Positions 27,373-38,182 of a stretch of DNA of 64,000 bases are shown here, in pieces. The position numbers and the translations under genes were made by a program. The notes under the pieces were generated by a model. That model was given only the letters and a program-made list of their open reading frames with translations, was not told where the DNA came from and made no database searches. Every line of letters starts with the position of its first letter. Within the stretch, counting starts at the first letter, position 1. The stretch comes from Arthrobacter wenxiniae (lineage in GTDB: Bacteria > Actinomycetota > Actinomycetes > Actinomycetales > Micrococcaceae), in assembly GCF_013376105.1 (NCBI RefSeq), contig NZ_JAAMFM010000001.1, forward strand, positions 186,001 to 250,000, written 5' to 3'.

Positions 27373-28688
27373 GGTTCCCGCCCCGCCGGCGGCAGGGGAT
27401 CCAGCCCCAGCCGCGCCGCCAGTTCCGGCCAGGCAGGTCCCGCGGACGGCAGCAGGGCGGGCACGCCGCCGCCCGGCGCGCCCGTGTCGGACGGCGGCGC
27501 CGGGCGGACCACCAGAGCCGGAATCACGGCAAGCCGCCCTTCCCGGAGGGCCACGACCCCGATTTCGGAGACCAGCCGTCCGCCGATGCCGCGGTCCACG
27601 TGGATCACGGCGTCAAGGGCACTGGCCGCCTGGAGCGCCACGGCCTCGATGCTCATTCCGGCGAGCACCCCCAGCGCGGCCAGCCGGGCCGGCACGTCCG
27701 CGGCGCTGTTGGCGTGGATGGTTCCGCCGCCGCCGCTGTGGCCCGTGTTCAGCGCCATCAGCAGCTCCCGGACTTCCAGCCCGCGGCATTCCCCCACGAT
27801 CAGCCGCCCGGGGTTCATGCGCAGAGCCTGGCGCACCAGTTCCTGCAGGTCAACGCTGCCGGCCCCTTCGGCGTTCGCATGCCGCGCCTCCAAGGTCAGG
27901 ACGTGGGGGTGGGCGGGCTCCAGTTCCGCTGCATCTTCAATCAGGACAAGGCGCTCGGCTGGTTGGCAGAGGCCCAGCAGGGTGGAAAGCAGCGTTGTCT
28001 TGCCGGCACCGGTGGCGCCGCTGACCAGGAACCCCAGTCGGCAGCCGATGATGCGCCGCAGCACCTCCGACATGGCGGGGTGCACGCAGCCGGCGGCCTG
28101 CAGTTCGGCCAGGGTGAACGACCGGCGCCGCCCAATCCTGATCGAGAGCAGGGTGCCTTTGGAGGAGATGGGCGGCAGCACGGCGTGGACGCGGTATCCC
28201 GGGGCGATCTTTACATCCACGCAGGGAGAGCTGTCGTCCAGGCGCCGGCCGCCGGCGGCAATGAGGCGGACGGCCAGGGCGCGCAGGGAAACTTCACTGT
28301 CAAAGGCCACGTCCACCGGCTCCGGGCCGGCGCCGCGGTCCAGCCATACCGAGCCCGGGGCATTGACAAAGATGTCCGTAACGTTCGGGTCCAGCGCCAG
28401 CGACTGCAGCGGCCCCAGCCCGTTCAGCTCGGCGCTGATCCTGTCCATGGCCACGAGCGAGCCCGAGGCGCCCAGCAGCCGGCCGCTCCCGCTTACCGCA
28501 GCCGCCACCCGCAGCTCAGTCACGGGCCCCGATTCGGCCAGCACGGCCTGCCGCACTGACTCGAGCAGGGCGCGGTCAAGCGTCGGCCCGTCCTGCCGCG
28601 CCCCTGTCGCGGGACCGGTCGCGGCAACTATTCCGGGACCGGCCTGCCTCCGCGCATCGAACGGGCGCCCGGCCGCGTGCCGGGTCAC
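27360..28688 (-). CDS. tadA: TadA/CpaF-family secretion ATPase
   Basis: A 442-residue hexameric ATPase that powers Tad pilus assembly or secretion. Walker A is LVSGATGAGKTTLLSTLLG (about residues 220-238). The Asp box is ERLVLIEDAAELEP, Walker B is RLIVGECRG and the His box is GGGGTIHANSA. All catalytic motifs look intact. The N-terminal domain (NVTDIFVNAPGSVWLD) is typical of CpaF. The start is GTG 28688, overlapping the ssd stop as GTGA. It equals Rv3659c in the helicase/secretion neighbourhood. Confidence 0.93.
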   Translation of the reverse strand: MTRHAAGRPFDARRQAGPGIVAATGPATGARQDGPTLDRALLESVRQAVLAESGPVTELRVAAAVSGSGRLLGASGSLVAMDRISAELNGLGPLQSLALDPNVTDIFVNAPGSVWLDRGAGPEPVDVAFDSEVSLRALAVRLIAAGGRRLDDSSPCVDVKIAPGYRVHAVLPPISSKGTLLSIRIGRRRSFTLAELQAAGCVHPAMSEVLRRIIGCRLGFLVSGATGAGKTTLLSTLLGLCQPAERLVLIEDAAELEPAHPHVLTLEARHANAEGAGSVDLQELVRQALRMNPGRLIVGECRGLEVRELLMALNTGHSGGGGTIHANSAADVPARLAALGVLAGMSIEAVALQAASALDAVIHVDRGIGGRLVSEIGVVALREGRLAVIPALVVRPAPPSDTGAPGGGVPALLPSAGPAWPELAARLGLDPLPPAGREPWPS

Positions 28689-29905
28689 GGCCCACGCCGC
28701 GCGCGACTCGCGGCGCCACGCCTCCCGCGACTCGCGGCGCCATCCTCCGGGATGCCGTCCCCGGCCAGCCAGGCCAGGACCCCGCCCGCCACGCGGCGCA
28801 CTTTCCGGTGGCGGGCAATGTCCGGAAGCCGACCGGCGTCGAACGCTTCCTCCAGCCCCCTGATCCGCGGCAGGCGGCCCACCAGCGGCACGCCGACGCT
28901 GTCGGCGACAAGCCGGGCGTCAACGCCGTCGCGCAGCGGCCCCGCCACGACCAGGCCGACCGGTGCGGCCGGCAGGGATCGGAGCACGCGCTGCGCCGCG
29001 GCCGCGGCGCGCAGCCGGCCGGGAACCAGCAGGACGAATCCGTCACAGTGCATGCCAAGCCCCAGCGCCGGCTGTGCCGGCCTGCCGACATCAACCACCA
29101 CCAGCCCGAAGGCCTCCCTGGCGGCGCGCATGACCTCGGCCTCCGCCTCGGCCTCCGCCGCGGCCGCCGCACCGCCGTCGCCACCGGCATCGCCGGCCGC
29201 GCTCCAGGAGAGCAGGGACATTCCGTTTGGCTGCGGAAGCGACGCGGCCAGCTGCTCCGGGTTGATGGCCCCGGACGCCTGCAGGAGGTCGGGCCACCGG
29301 AGCCCGGGAACGCTGTCCGCCGCCATGGCCGCATCCAGGTCCCCGCCCCATGGATCCCCATCCACCAGCAGCACGCGCCTGCCCCCGGACGCCGCGTGGC
29401 CGGCAATGAGGGCGGACAGCGTTGATGCCCCGGCGCCGCCGCAGCCACCCACGACGCCGACCACCGCCGCGCCGTCGGCAGGGTCCCGCAGACGGGTGAA
29501 ATAGTTGGCCAGCCACTGGGCCGAATCCGGCAGCACGGCCACCTTGTCCGCGCCAAGCCGGGAGGCCTGCCGCCACATCCGTGCCGCGTCCCCGGTCGGC
29601 CCCACCACCACGGTGGGCCCGCGCCAGCCGGGCAGCCCGCCCGCGACATCGCTCCCCATCAGGACCGCCGCAACCTCGCCCCACCTCCCGCCGCTTTGTT
29701 CCACGGTTTCAGCAATGACCAGACCGACGGCGGCTGCCGCGCAAACGCGCGCCACCTCGCCGTGGAGCGCGGGCGAGCCGGAAATGACCATCACCGTGGT
29801 TTCGGTCCCGGGCAGCCAGCGCGTCCCGGCCTCGCGGGGGACCGGTGCCGCCTGCAGGGCCGTGCCCGCATCCGGCCCGTGGCGGGCATTCATTCGACTG
29901 GTCAT
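28685..29905 (-). CDS. ssd: Ssd/CpaE-like MinD-family protein (Rv3660c type)
   Basis: A ~406-residue protein with an N-terminal receiver-like region and a C-terminal MinD/ParA-like ATPase fold. The nucleotide loop reads VVGGCGGAGASTLSALI (about 151-167): both lysines of the deviant Walker A are missing, although Walker B-like VLLVDGDPWGGDLD is kept. In Mycobacterium the homologue was described as a septum-site determining protein; in Tad systems CpaE places the machine at the pole. The start is uncertain: ATG 29905 is used, ATG 29893 is possible, and the frame stays open to 29998. It is the first gene of the cluster. Confidence 0.85.
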   Translation of the reverse strand: MTSRMNARHGPDAGTALQAAPVPREAGTRWLPGTETTVMVISGSPALHGEVARVCAAAAVGLVIAETVEQSGGRWGEVAAVLMGSDVAGGLPGWRGPTVVVGPTGDAARMWRQASRLGADKVAVLPDSAQWLANYFTRLRDPADGAAVVGVVGGCGGAGASTLSALIAGHAASGGRRVLLVDGDPWGGDLDAAMAADSVPGLRWPDLLQASGAINPEQLAASLPQPNGMSLLSWSAAGDAGGDGGAAAAAEAEAEAEVMRAAREAFGLVVVDVGRPAQPALGLGMHCDGFVLLVPGRLRAAAAAQRVLRSLPAAPVGLVVAGPLRDGVDARLVADSVGVPLVGRLPRIRGLEEAFDAGRLPDIARHRKVRRVAGGVLAWLAGDGIPEDGAASRGRRGAASRARRGP

Positions 29906-30083
29906 GAATCCACTGTCCGCCCGCCCCGGACGCCGTTCCAGTGGCGTCCGGCCGAATGGTGACAAAGTGCACGGCCGGCACGGATGTGGAGGAGGCAATC
30001 TCGGCCGGGACCGCAGCGGTCCACGGCGTTCCGCCCCGGACCGGCCAAAGAATCGTCCAAATATTCGAATGCGTGTCTAGGCA

Positions 30084-31751
30084 GTGGAGAATGGAGGAAT
30101 GTACGCGTTATTGGCCACCGCAGCGGAGCCCGCCGCAGTGAAGCTCCAGCTGTGGACGCCCGACGGCAGCCCCGCAGCGCCCTCCCGGCAGGTGCCGCGC
30201 GATTCGCTGGCCGCCCTCGTGCGGACCCTGGAGGCGGAGCACCGGCCCAGATGGGTGTGGGACCGGGCGCAAAATTGGTATCCCGGGCTGCTGGCTTCCG
30301 GCACACGGGTGGAACGGTGCCATGACCTGGCCCTGTGCCAGGCGATCCTGCTGCATTCGCAGTTCACGGCGGGCACCGGCTACCGGCAGAGGGCTCGGAT
30401 CCTGCCGCCGGAGCAGCCGCCGGCCGCCGGCGCCGATGATGCCCAGGGCAGTCTGTTTGACCAGCCCGCCAGGAACCCAGGCTGGGACCTTGACGCCGTG
30501 GCTGCGGAACTGGCCGCCCAAAAGGCTGCCATTGCCTCCTCCACACACCCGGCCAGGCTGGCGCTTCTCACCACCGCGGAGTCCGCGTGCTCCCTGGTCG
30601 CCGCGGAGATGCAGAATGAAGGCATCCCCTGGCGCACCGATCTGCATAGGAGGCTGTTGGATGAACTGTTGGGCACCGAGCCGCCGGACCATGCCCGGCC
30701 ACCCAAGCTGGAGGCCCTGGCCGTGGAGCTGCGGGCCGCCCTGGACGCGCCGGCCCTGAACCCGGACTCCCCGCAGGACCTGATGCGGGCCCTGCACCGT
30801 GCCGGGATCGAGGCCAAGTCCACCCGCTCCTGGGAACTGCAGGAATTCAAGCATCCCGCCATCGCGCCCCTGCTGGCCTACCGCAAGTTGAGCCGGCTGT
30901 TCACCACCAACGGGTGGTCGTGGCTCGAGCAGTGGGTGCGGGACGGCCGCTTCCATTCCGAGTACGTGGTGGGGGGCGTGGTGTCCGGCCGGTGGGCCTC
31001 CCGCGGCGGCGGCGCCATGCAGATTCCCAAGCAAATCCGCGGAGCGGCCGTGGCGGACCCCGGCCACAAGCTGATCGTGGCCGACGCCGCCCAGCTTGAG
31101 CCGCGGGTGCTGGCCGCCCTGGCACAGGATTCCGCCATGGCGGCCGCCGGCCGGGACAAGGACCTGTACGCCGGCATCGCCGCCCAGGGGTTTGGCGGTG
31201 AGCGCGCCCTGGCCAAGGTGGCCCTGCTGGGCGCCATCTACGGGTCGACGTCCGGCGAGTCCGGACGCCTGATGCCCCAGCTGGCGCGCATGTATCCGCA
31301 GGCCGTGGGGTTCGTGGAGGACGCCGCCCGTGCCGGTGAACGCGGTGAACAGGTGTCCACGCACCTCGGGCGCAGCACCCCACCGGTTTCCGAGCAGTGG
31401 CGGGCCGCCCAGCGCAGCAGCACGGCCGACGAACAGCGCCGGGCCGAGTCGGCGGCGCGGTCGCGCGGGCGCTTCACCCGCAACTTCGTGGTGCAGGGGA
31501 CGGCGGCCGAATGGGCCTGCTGCTGGCTCGCGGAACTGCGGCGCGGGCTGCGCACCTTGGCGCCCGGTCCTGCCCTGGTGTTCTTCCTGCACGACGAGGT
31601 CATGGTGCACTGCCCCGACGCGCTGGTGGAGACCGTGGCCGGGATGGTCCACGAGTCCTCGAGGGCCGCCACCCGGCTGCTGTTTGGCCGGATCCCGCTG
31701 GAGTTTCCCGTCAACGTGACAGTCGTGGAGTCCTACGCGGACGCCAAGTGA
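30084..31751 (+). CDS. Family A DNA polymerase (PolA-like) with degenerate exonuclease domain
   Basis: A 555-residue protein whose C-terminal half is a family A polymerase. Motif A is LIVADAAQLEPRVLAALA (PolI has DYSQIELR), the fingers motif B is reduced to AKVALLGAIYG, and motif C is FLHDEVMVHC. The two metal-binding aspartates remain. The N-terminal half resembles the 3'-5' exonuclease domain but lacks clear DEDD residues. There is no 5' nuclease domain. Such proteins, separate from essential PolA, are common in Actinobacteria and of unclear role. The start may be GTG 30084 or ATG 30099; a GGAGG one base before the ATG is too close to serve it. Confidence 0.85.
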   Translation: MENGGMYALLATAAEPAAVKLQLWTPDGSPAAPSRQVPRDSLAALVRTLEAEHRPRWVWDRAQNWYPGLLASGTRVERCHDLALCQAILLHSQFTAGTGYRQRARILPPEQPPAAGADDAQGSLFDQPARNPGWDLDAVAAELAAQKAAIASSTHPARLALLTTAESACSLVAAEMQNEGIPWRTDLHRRLLDELLGTEPPDHARPPKLEALAVELRAALDAPALNPDSPQDLMRALHRAGIEAKSTRSWELQEFKHPAIAPLLAYRKLSRLFTTNGWSWLEQWVRDGRFHSEYVVGGVVSGRWASRGGGAMQIPKQIRGAAVADPGHKLIVADAAQLEPRVLAALAQDSAMAAAGRDKDLYAGIAAQGFGGERALAKVALLGAIYGSTSGESGRLMPQLARMYPQAVGFVEDAARAGERGEQVSTHLGRSTPPVSEQWRAAQRSSTADEQRRAESAARSRGRFTRNFVVQGTAAEWACCWLAELRRGLRTLAPGPALVFFLHDEVMVHCPDALVETVAGMVHESSRAATRLLFGRIPLEFPVNVTVVESYADAK

Positions 31752-31813
31752 CGCGGCGGCGCGGCGCCCAATCCGCAGCCGCCGGCGCCCCCGCCAGCAA
31801 GCGTCGCGGCAAC

Positions 31814-32494
31814 TCAGAGCGGTGCGGGGATCTCCCGTGACGCATCCCACGGGACCGACCAGCCCAGCTCGTCCAGCACGTGCGTGAGGATTCCCGCGGT
31901 GAGGCCCCACACCACCACGCCGTTTACCGTGAAGGCGGGGCCCCGGTAGGTCTGCCCGTTGCGGGTCAGGGTGGCCGTGACACGGTTGTCGGGGTCGAGG
32001 AGGTCGCGCACGGGGACTCGAAGCACCTGCGCCGATTCGCCGTAGTCCACCACGTCCACCGGCGTCTGCCGCGCCCACCAGCCCAGCACCGGCGTGACCA
32101 TGAAGTTGGAGACGGGCACCGGCACCTGCGGCAGGACACCCAGCACTTCAACGCCGGACGGGTCCAGACCGGTTTCCTCCTCCGCCTCGCGCAGCGCGGC
32201 CGCCACGACGGAATCGTCCGCGGGATCGACCCCGCCGCCGGGAAAGGCCATCTGGCCCGGATGGTCCGTCAGCGTCGCGGCGCGTTCAACGAGCAGCAGG
32301 TCCAGGTCCGCGGAGGCAAGCGGCTTGGAGGAAGCGGCCGGCACGTCGTCCAGCGCGCCGAAGAGCAGCAGCACGGCAGCCGGGCGCGCGGTGGTGCGGT
32401 CCATGGGCGTATTCCACAGTGCCGCGCGCGCCGCGTGGAACTCGCCGGCGCGGGCCCGTCCTGCCAGCGTCTTCAAGTCCGCGTAGGCGCTCAC
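31814..32494 (-). CDS. NUDIX hydrolase, CoA pyrophosphatase type
   Basis: A 226-residue NUDIX enzyme. The CoA-pyrophosphatase signature [16 protein letters not shown] (about 98-113) runs into the NUDIX box ending [11 protein letters not shown], with the first box Glu replaced by Asp as in many of this subgroup. It probably cleaves CoA or related nucleotides to 3',5'-ADP and phosphopantetheine. The GTG start overlaps the nth stop as GTGA, so the two are coupled. The order nth-NUDIX matches Rv3674c-Rv3672c. marP, the usual next gene, is displaced to 50673. Confidence 0.9.
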   Translation of the reverse strand: MSAYADLKTLAGRARAGEFHAARAALWNTPMDRTTARPAAVLLLFGALDDVPAASSKPLASADLDLLLVERAATLTDHPGQMAFPGGGVDPADDSVVAAALREAEEETGLDPSGVEVLGVLPQVPVPVSNFMVTPVLGWWARQTPVDVVDYGESAQVLRVPVRDLLDPDNRVTATLTRNGQTYRGPAFTVNGVVVWGLTAGILTHVLDELGWSVPWDASREIPAPL

Positions 32495-33372
32495 GGCCCC
32501 ACGTCCCCCGCCGCGCCGGCGGAAGCCGCGCCGGCGGAAATGGCACCCAGCCCGGTGGCGGCCAGCCCGGTGGCGGCCAGCCGGGCCGAACGCTGGGACT
32601 CCTGCCGGTACTCGGCCGCGCGGCCCACGTCGGCCAGCATCCGGGCCAGCAGTTGTTCCTGCCCCGGCGCCAGCTCGTACTTGAGCAGCCTGGCGGCCTT
32701 CACGGGGTCCACCTCGCCCTCCCCGTAGGCGGGGCAGAGGTGGGCGACGGGGCACGCACCGCAGGCGGGCTTGCGGGCATGGCAGATACGCCGGCCGTGG
32801 AAAACCACACGGTGCGAGACCATGGTCCAGTCCTTGCGTTCAAACAGGGCGGCGACGTCGGCCTCGATGCGCACGGGATCCTCCGACGCGGTCCACCCAA
32901 AGCGGCGGGCCAGCCTGATGAAGTGGGTGTCCACGGTGATGCCGGGGATGCCGAAGGCGTTGCCGAGCACCACGTTGGCCGTTTTCCGCCCCACGCCCGG
33001 CAGGGTGGTGAGGGCCTGCAGGGAGCCGGGCACCTCGCCGTCGTACTCGTCCACGATCCGCGTGGCCAGGGCGAGCAGGTTGGCCGCCTTGGCGCGGTAA
33101 AAGCCGGTCGGCCTGATCAGGGTTTCCAGCTCAAAGGCGGGCGCCTCCGACAGCGCCAGGGCGGTGGGGTAGCGGGCGAACAGCGCCGGGGTGACCGCGT
33201 TGACGCGCACGTCAGTGGTCTGAGCGGAGAGCACCGTGGCCACCAGCAGCTCAAACGGGTTCCGAAAATCCAGCTCCGCGTGCGCGTAGGGGTACAGCTC
33301 CGCCAGCTCGCGGTTGATCCTGCGCGCACGCCGCTTGAGCGCCAGCGCGGATTCGTTGCCGGCCGGTCTCAA
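32491..33372 (-). CDS. nth: Endonuclease III
   Basis: A 293-residue base-excision glycosylase/AP lyase for oxidised pyrimidines. The helix-hairpin-helix is [20 protein letters not shown] with the catalytic Lys in GRKTANV, the catalytic Asp is in [13 protein letters not shown], and the 4Fe-4S cysteines are in [17 protein letters not shown] (spacing 6-2-5). The C-terminus extends ~60 residues past the cluster and contains short duplications ([10 protein letters not shown], then Ala/Gly-rich), reflected in 15-bp tandem DNA repeats near 32510-32585. TTG 33372 is 3 nt past the preceding stop codon. Confidence 0.94.
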   Translation of the reverse strand: MRPAGNESALALKRRARRINRELAELYPYAHAELDFRNPFELLVATVLSAQTTDVRVNAVTPALFARYPTALALSEAPAFELETLIRPTGFYRAKAANLLALATRIVDEYDGEVPGSLQALTTLPGVGRKTANVVLGNAFGIPGITVDTHFIRLARRFGWTASEDPVRIEADVAALFERKDWTMVSHRVVFHGRRICHARKPACGACPVAHLCPAYGEGEVDPVKAARLLKYELAPGQEQLLARMLADVGRAAEYRQESQRSARLAATGLAATGLGAISAGAASAGAAGDVGP

Positions 33373-33375
33373 GGC

Positions 33376-34755
33376 CTACTGGCCCTCCGGCGCCCGCTCG
33401 ACTCCGACCAGGTCCAGCAGCAGGCCCGTCTTTCCGTGGCTGTCCTGGACCAGGAAGCTGCTTCCGCGGTCCTCGAGGGCCAGTATCCACGACCCTGGCA
33501 TCAGCTTGAACACGAATTGTCGCGTGTGCTCATCCACCACGTTCTGCGGGCGGTCCACGGCGAACCAGAAGGGGTCGGCCGCCACGGGCGCACCCTGCGG
33601 GTGGACGGTGGCGCCGATGCTTTCCCCCGCGGGCGCGGGCTCCACGATCTTCGGGTTCAGCATGGTGGCCGGGGCGCTTTCCTGCGCACCCTGTCCCGGA
33701 GGCACGACGCCGGCAGCCGGCTCCGTGCCCCGCGCCGCCTGGGGTTCGTGGGCGTTGGCGGACGCCTGCGCCGGAGCGCCCGGCTCCTGGGCAACCGTTT
33801 CATGGGCAACACTTTCATGCGCACTGGTTGCCTGCGTACTGGTTGCATGGACGCCGGTTGCTGCGGGGCCGGCCGTTTCCGGCGCGTCGTCACGGGCGGC
33901 GGGCGGCTGTGCCGCCGAGGGCGCGGAGGCTCCGGCGTCCGCGGCGCCGGCCTGCGCCCCGGCAGGGACGGGGGCGACGGCTCCGGCAGCGGCGCCTGCC
34001 GCCGGCATGCCGGGGGCGTCACCGGCGGGGGTGAAGATCTGGCCGGCCGGGGTGTGGCCGGGCTCCTGGGAACCCGCGGTCCAGCCCTGGCCCTGGCCCT
34101 GGAACTGGCCCGGCTGGCCGGCCCGCTCGCCCGCTGCCCGCGCGCCGGCGGCCCCGCCCTTTGCGCCAACGGCACCGCCCGATCCGGGGCCGGCAGGCAG
34201 TGCCAACGCCTGTTTGGGGGCGGCGGGGCGGCGGGCAGCCACCACGGCGTCACGCGCCACCGGGTGGGCCGGGGTCTCGGCCCGGCCGGCAAAGTCGGCT
34301 GCGAAAATCGGAATCCAGGGTGCCAGCACGGTGGCGGAAAGCAGGATGAGGGCGCCGATCAGCCCCACCAGGTAGGCCGCCCGGAAATTGGCGACTGTGG
34401 CCAGGAAGAAGTAGAAAGTGGCAAAGGCGGCGATGACGGATGCGAACTGGTCCACCGAGAGGGACCCGAAGCGGAGCTTCACTTCCGGGCTCAGCCTGCG
34501 GACCACGAACAGCACTCCCACGGCCAGCGGCAGGATCACCCCGATGCCGAGAAAGAACAGCGGGCTCAGGCTCCACAAGTTCCCCGCGAAGCCTGGCCCC
34601 ATGAGCAGTGGCAGCAGAGATGCCACGAAAATGACCACGACTCCGGCGAGCGCTGCCACGTCACGGACTGTCAACGGGCCAAGGAGGGCTTTGCCCTGGG
34701 CCGGGGCCCTGCGTTCGGACGCCACCGCGGTGGTGGGCGCTTCTTGCTCTGTCAT
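33376..34755 (-). CDS. Membrane protein with four helices and long Ala/Pro/Gly-rich linker
   Basis: I do not recognise the family. The 459-residue protein starts with ~35 cytosolic residues and then hydrophobic segments (VAALAGVVVIFVASLLPLL, LFFLGIGVILPLAVGVLFVV, VIAAFATFYFFLATVA, YLVGLIGALILLSATVLA). From about 165 to 380 it is low-complexity Ala/Pro/Gly/Gln with imperfect repeats (ATSTQATSAHESVAHETVA). The last ~75 residues form a compact domain (FWFAVDRPQNVVDEHT to LLDLVGVERAPEGQ). ATG 34755 has GAGGAG 8 nt upstream, which decides the start. It probably heads the operon with nth and the NUDIX gene. Confidence 0.8.
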   Translation of the reverse strand: MTEQEAPTTAVASERRAPAQGKALLGPLTVRDVAALAGVVVIFVASLLPLLMGPGFAGNLWSLSPLFFLGIGVILPLAVGVLFVVRRLSPEVKLRFGSLSVDQFASVIAAFATFYFFLATVANFRAAYLVGLIGALILLSATVLAPWIPIFAADFAGRAETPAHPVARDAVVAARRPAAPKQALALPAGPGSGGAVGAKGGAAGARAAGERAGQPGQFQGQGQGWTAGSQEPGHTPAGQIFTPAGDAPGMPAAGAAAGAVAPVPAGAQAGAADAGASAPSAAQPPAARDDAPETAGPAATGVHATSTQATSAHESVAHETVAQEPGAPAQASANAHEPQAARGTEPAAGVVPPGQGAQESAPATMLNPKIVEPAPAGESIGATVHPQGAPVAADPFWFAVDRPQNVVDEHTRQFVFKLMPGSWILALEDRGSSFLVQDSHGKTGLLLDLVGVERAPEGQ

Positions 34756-34944
34756 GGGGTCACTCCTCGAAGTCACGGTTCTGTTACAGCCTAGTGAACG
34801 CGGGTGGACAACACTAGCGGACCACGGCCAAAACTCGCCAAAATCGGCACAGATCGGGACTTGCGACCCTGTCCGCCGCACACGCGCAACCAGGCGGGCA
34901 GCCTGCAGTTGGGCGCAGATCCGACCCCGCCGGGCCCTTCGTCC

Positions 34945-34984
34945 TGTGACGGCAAACACGTTGTGGCACCCGACACGCTACAGT
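34945..34984 (+). promoter_or_regulatory. Predicted acs promoter with CRP/GlxR-like site
   Basis: The 347-bp stretch 34756-35102 has no gene. It holds TGTGACGGCAAACACG (34945-34960), a one-sided match to TGTGA-N6-TCACA, and a TACAGT -10 box (34979-34984). No good -35 lies 17 bp away; a TTGTGG is only 12 bp off. A start near 34991 puts the site centre close to -39, near the class II activator position. So activation by the Crp protein at 52102 is plausible. The transcript would have a ~110-nt 5' UTR. Confidence 0.5.
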
Positions 34985-35102
34985 GAATCTTGGAGAAGAA
35001 CGCGAATGAGCCACGGTGCCGCCACCTGCTTCCCAAGCATCAGCAAGAAAGACTGGATGCAGGGTGCGCGGCACCGCAGAGAAGGAAATGAAGGGGTTTT
35101 AG

Positions 35103-37076
<1,974 letters not shown>

Positions 37077-37093
37077 CACGACCCAACTGTGAC

Positions 37094-37146
37094 GCAGTGG
37101 TTGCCAATTTTCCGCGGATTCCTGGCAACTGCTGCGCCAGAGTTTT
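37094..37146 (+). terminator. Terminator of acs
   Basis: GCAGTGGTTGCCA (37094-37106) pairs over 13 bp, two of them G-U, with TGGCAACTGCTGC (37123-37135). A short T-run (37143-37146) follows. It lies between the convergent acs and LacI genes. Confidence 0.7.
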
Positions 37147-37148
37147 GC

Positions 37149-38168
37149 TTAGGGGCAGCCGCAGGATCGGCGCAGGACCAGCGTGGACGGGATGACCACG
37201 TGCGCGGGCGCCGCCGAATCGTGCAGGCCCACCAGCGCGCTGACCGCGGCCGCGGCCATTTCCCGAACGGGCTGCCTGACGGTGGAGAGCGGGGGCCAGC
37301 AATAGGCGGCGTCGGTGGAGCCGTCGAAGGACACAATGGCCATCTCGCCGGGCACCGCGACGCCGGCCTCGTTGAGCGCCCTCAGGATGCCAACGGCCTG
37401 CATGTCCGAACTGGCAAAAACCGCCGTGGGACTGGCGGCCGAGGCCAGCAGGCGCTTCCCGGCCGCATAGCCGCCGTCGCGCGTGAACAGGCTGCGGACT
37501 ATGGGCCCCTCCGGCAGACCGGCCGCGGAGAGCGCGTCGAGCCAGCCCAGTTCGCGGCCGTCCACCTCCCCCGCCACGTTGCTGCCCATGGCCAGGGCGA
37601 TGCTCGTGTGGCCGTGGCCGATGAGGTGTCCGACGGCGGCCCTTGCCCCGGCGCGGAGGTCGGTGCCAACCGTCGCGAATCCCAGGGCCTCCCGGCTCGC
37701 GTTCAGCAGCACCGCCGGAATGTTGGCCGCCTGCAGCTCGGCCAGGTCCGGGTCAAACATGTTGCTGGCCAGCAACACCCCGTCCACCTGCCGGGCGGCC
37801 AGGTTGCGGATGTGGGTGCGCTCCTTGCCCATGGTGCCGTCCGAATTGGTCATCAGGACCGCGTATCCCCTGGCGCTGGCTTCTTCTTCAACGGCGTGTG
37901 CCAGCTCGGTGAAGAACGGGTTCCTGGTGTCCGGGACAATCAGCCCGAGCAGGCGGCTGGATCCCAGCTTGAGCGCCCGGGCGGCCGCGTTGGGGCGGTA
38001 TCCCAGCACGGAAATGGCGTCGCGCACGCGGGCCTCGGTGGCCGGTGAAACGTTCTTCGGCCCGGCGTTGACCACGTAGCTGACGACGGCGGCGCTGACT
38101 CCCGCGTAGCGGGCCACGTCCTTGCGGGTCACCGTCGTGCGAAGAGCCCGCGCCGCCGAATCAGTCAT
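37149..38168 (-). CDS. LacI-family transcriptional regulator
   Basis: A 339-residue repressor. The HTH is TRKDVARYAGVSAAVVSYVVN (residues 14-34), the hinge helix is AAARALKLGSS and the periplasmic-binding-like core begins LLGLIVPDTRNPFFTELAHA. It is intact in length. The effector is unknown, probably a sugar taken up by the divergent ABC system. It lies 14 bp downstream of the oxidoreductase gene on the same strand, so it is likely co-transcribed with it and autoregulated through the operators at 39432-39527. Confidence 0.92.
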   Translation of the reverse strand: MTDSAARALRTTVTRKDVARYAGVSAAVVSYVVNAGPKNVSPATEARVRDAISVLGYRPNAAARALKLGSSRLLGLIVPDTRNPFFTELAHAVEEEASARGYAVLMTNSDGTMGKERTHIRNLAARQVDGVLLASNMFDPDLAELQAANIPAVLLNASREALGFATVGTDLRAGARAAVGHLIGHGHTSIALAMGSNVAGEVDGRELGWLDALSAAGLPEGPIVRSLFTRDGGYAAGKRLLASAASPTAVFASSDMQAVGILRALNEAGVAVPGEMAIVSFDGSTDAAYCWPPLSTVRQPVREMAAAAVSALVGLHDSAAPAHVVIPSTLVLRRSCGCP

Positions 38169-38182
38169 GGTGCCAATGCTAG

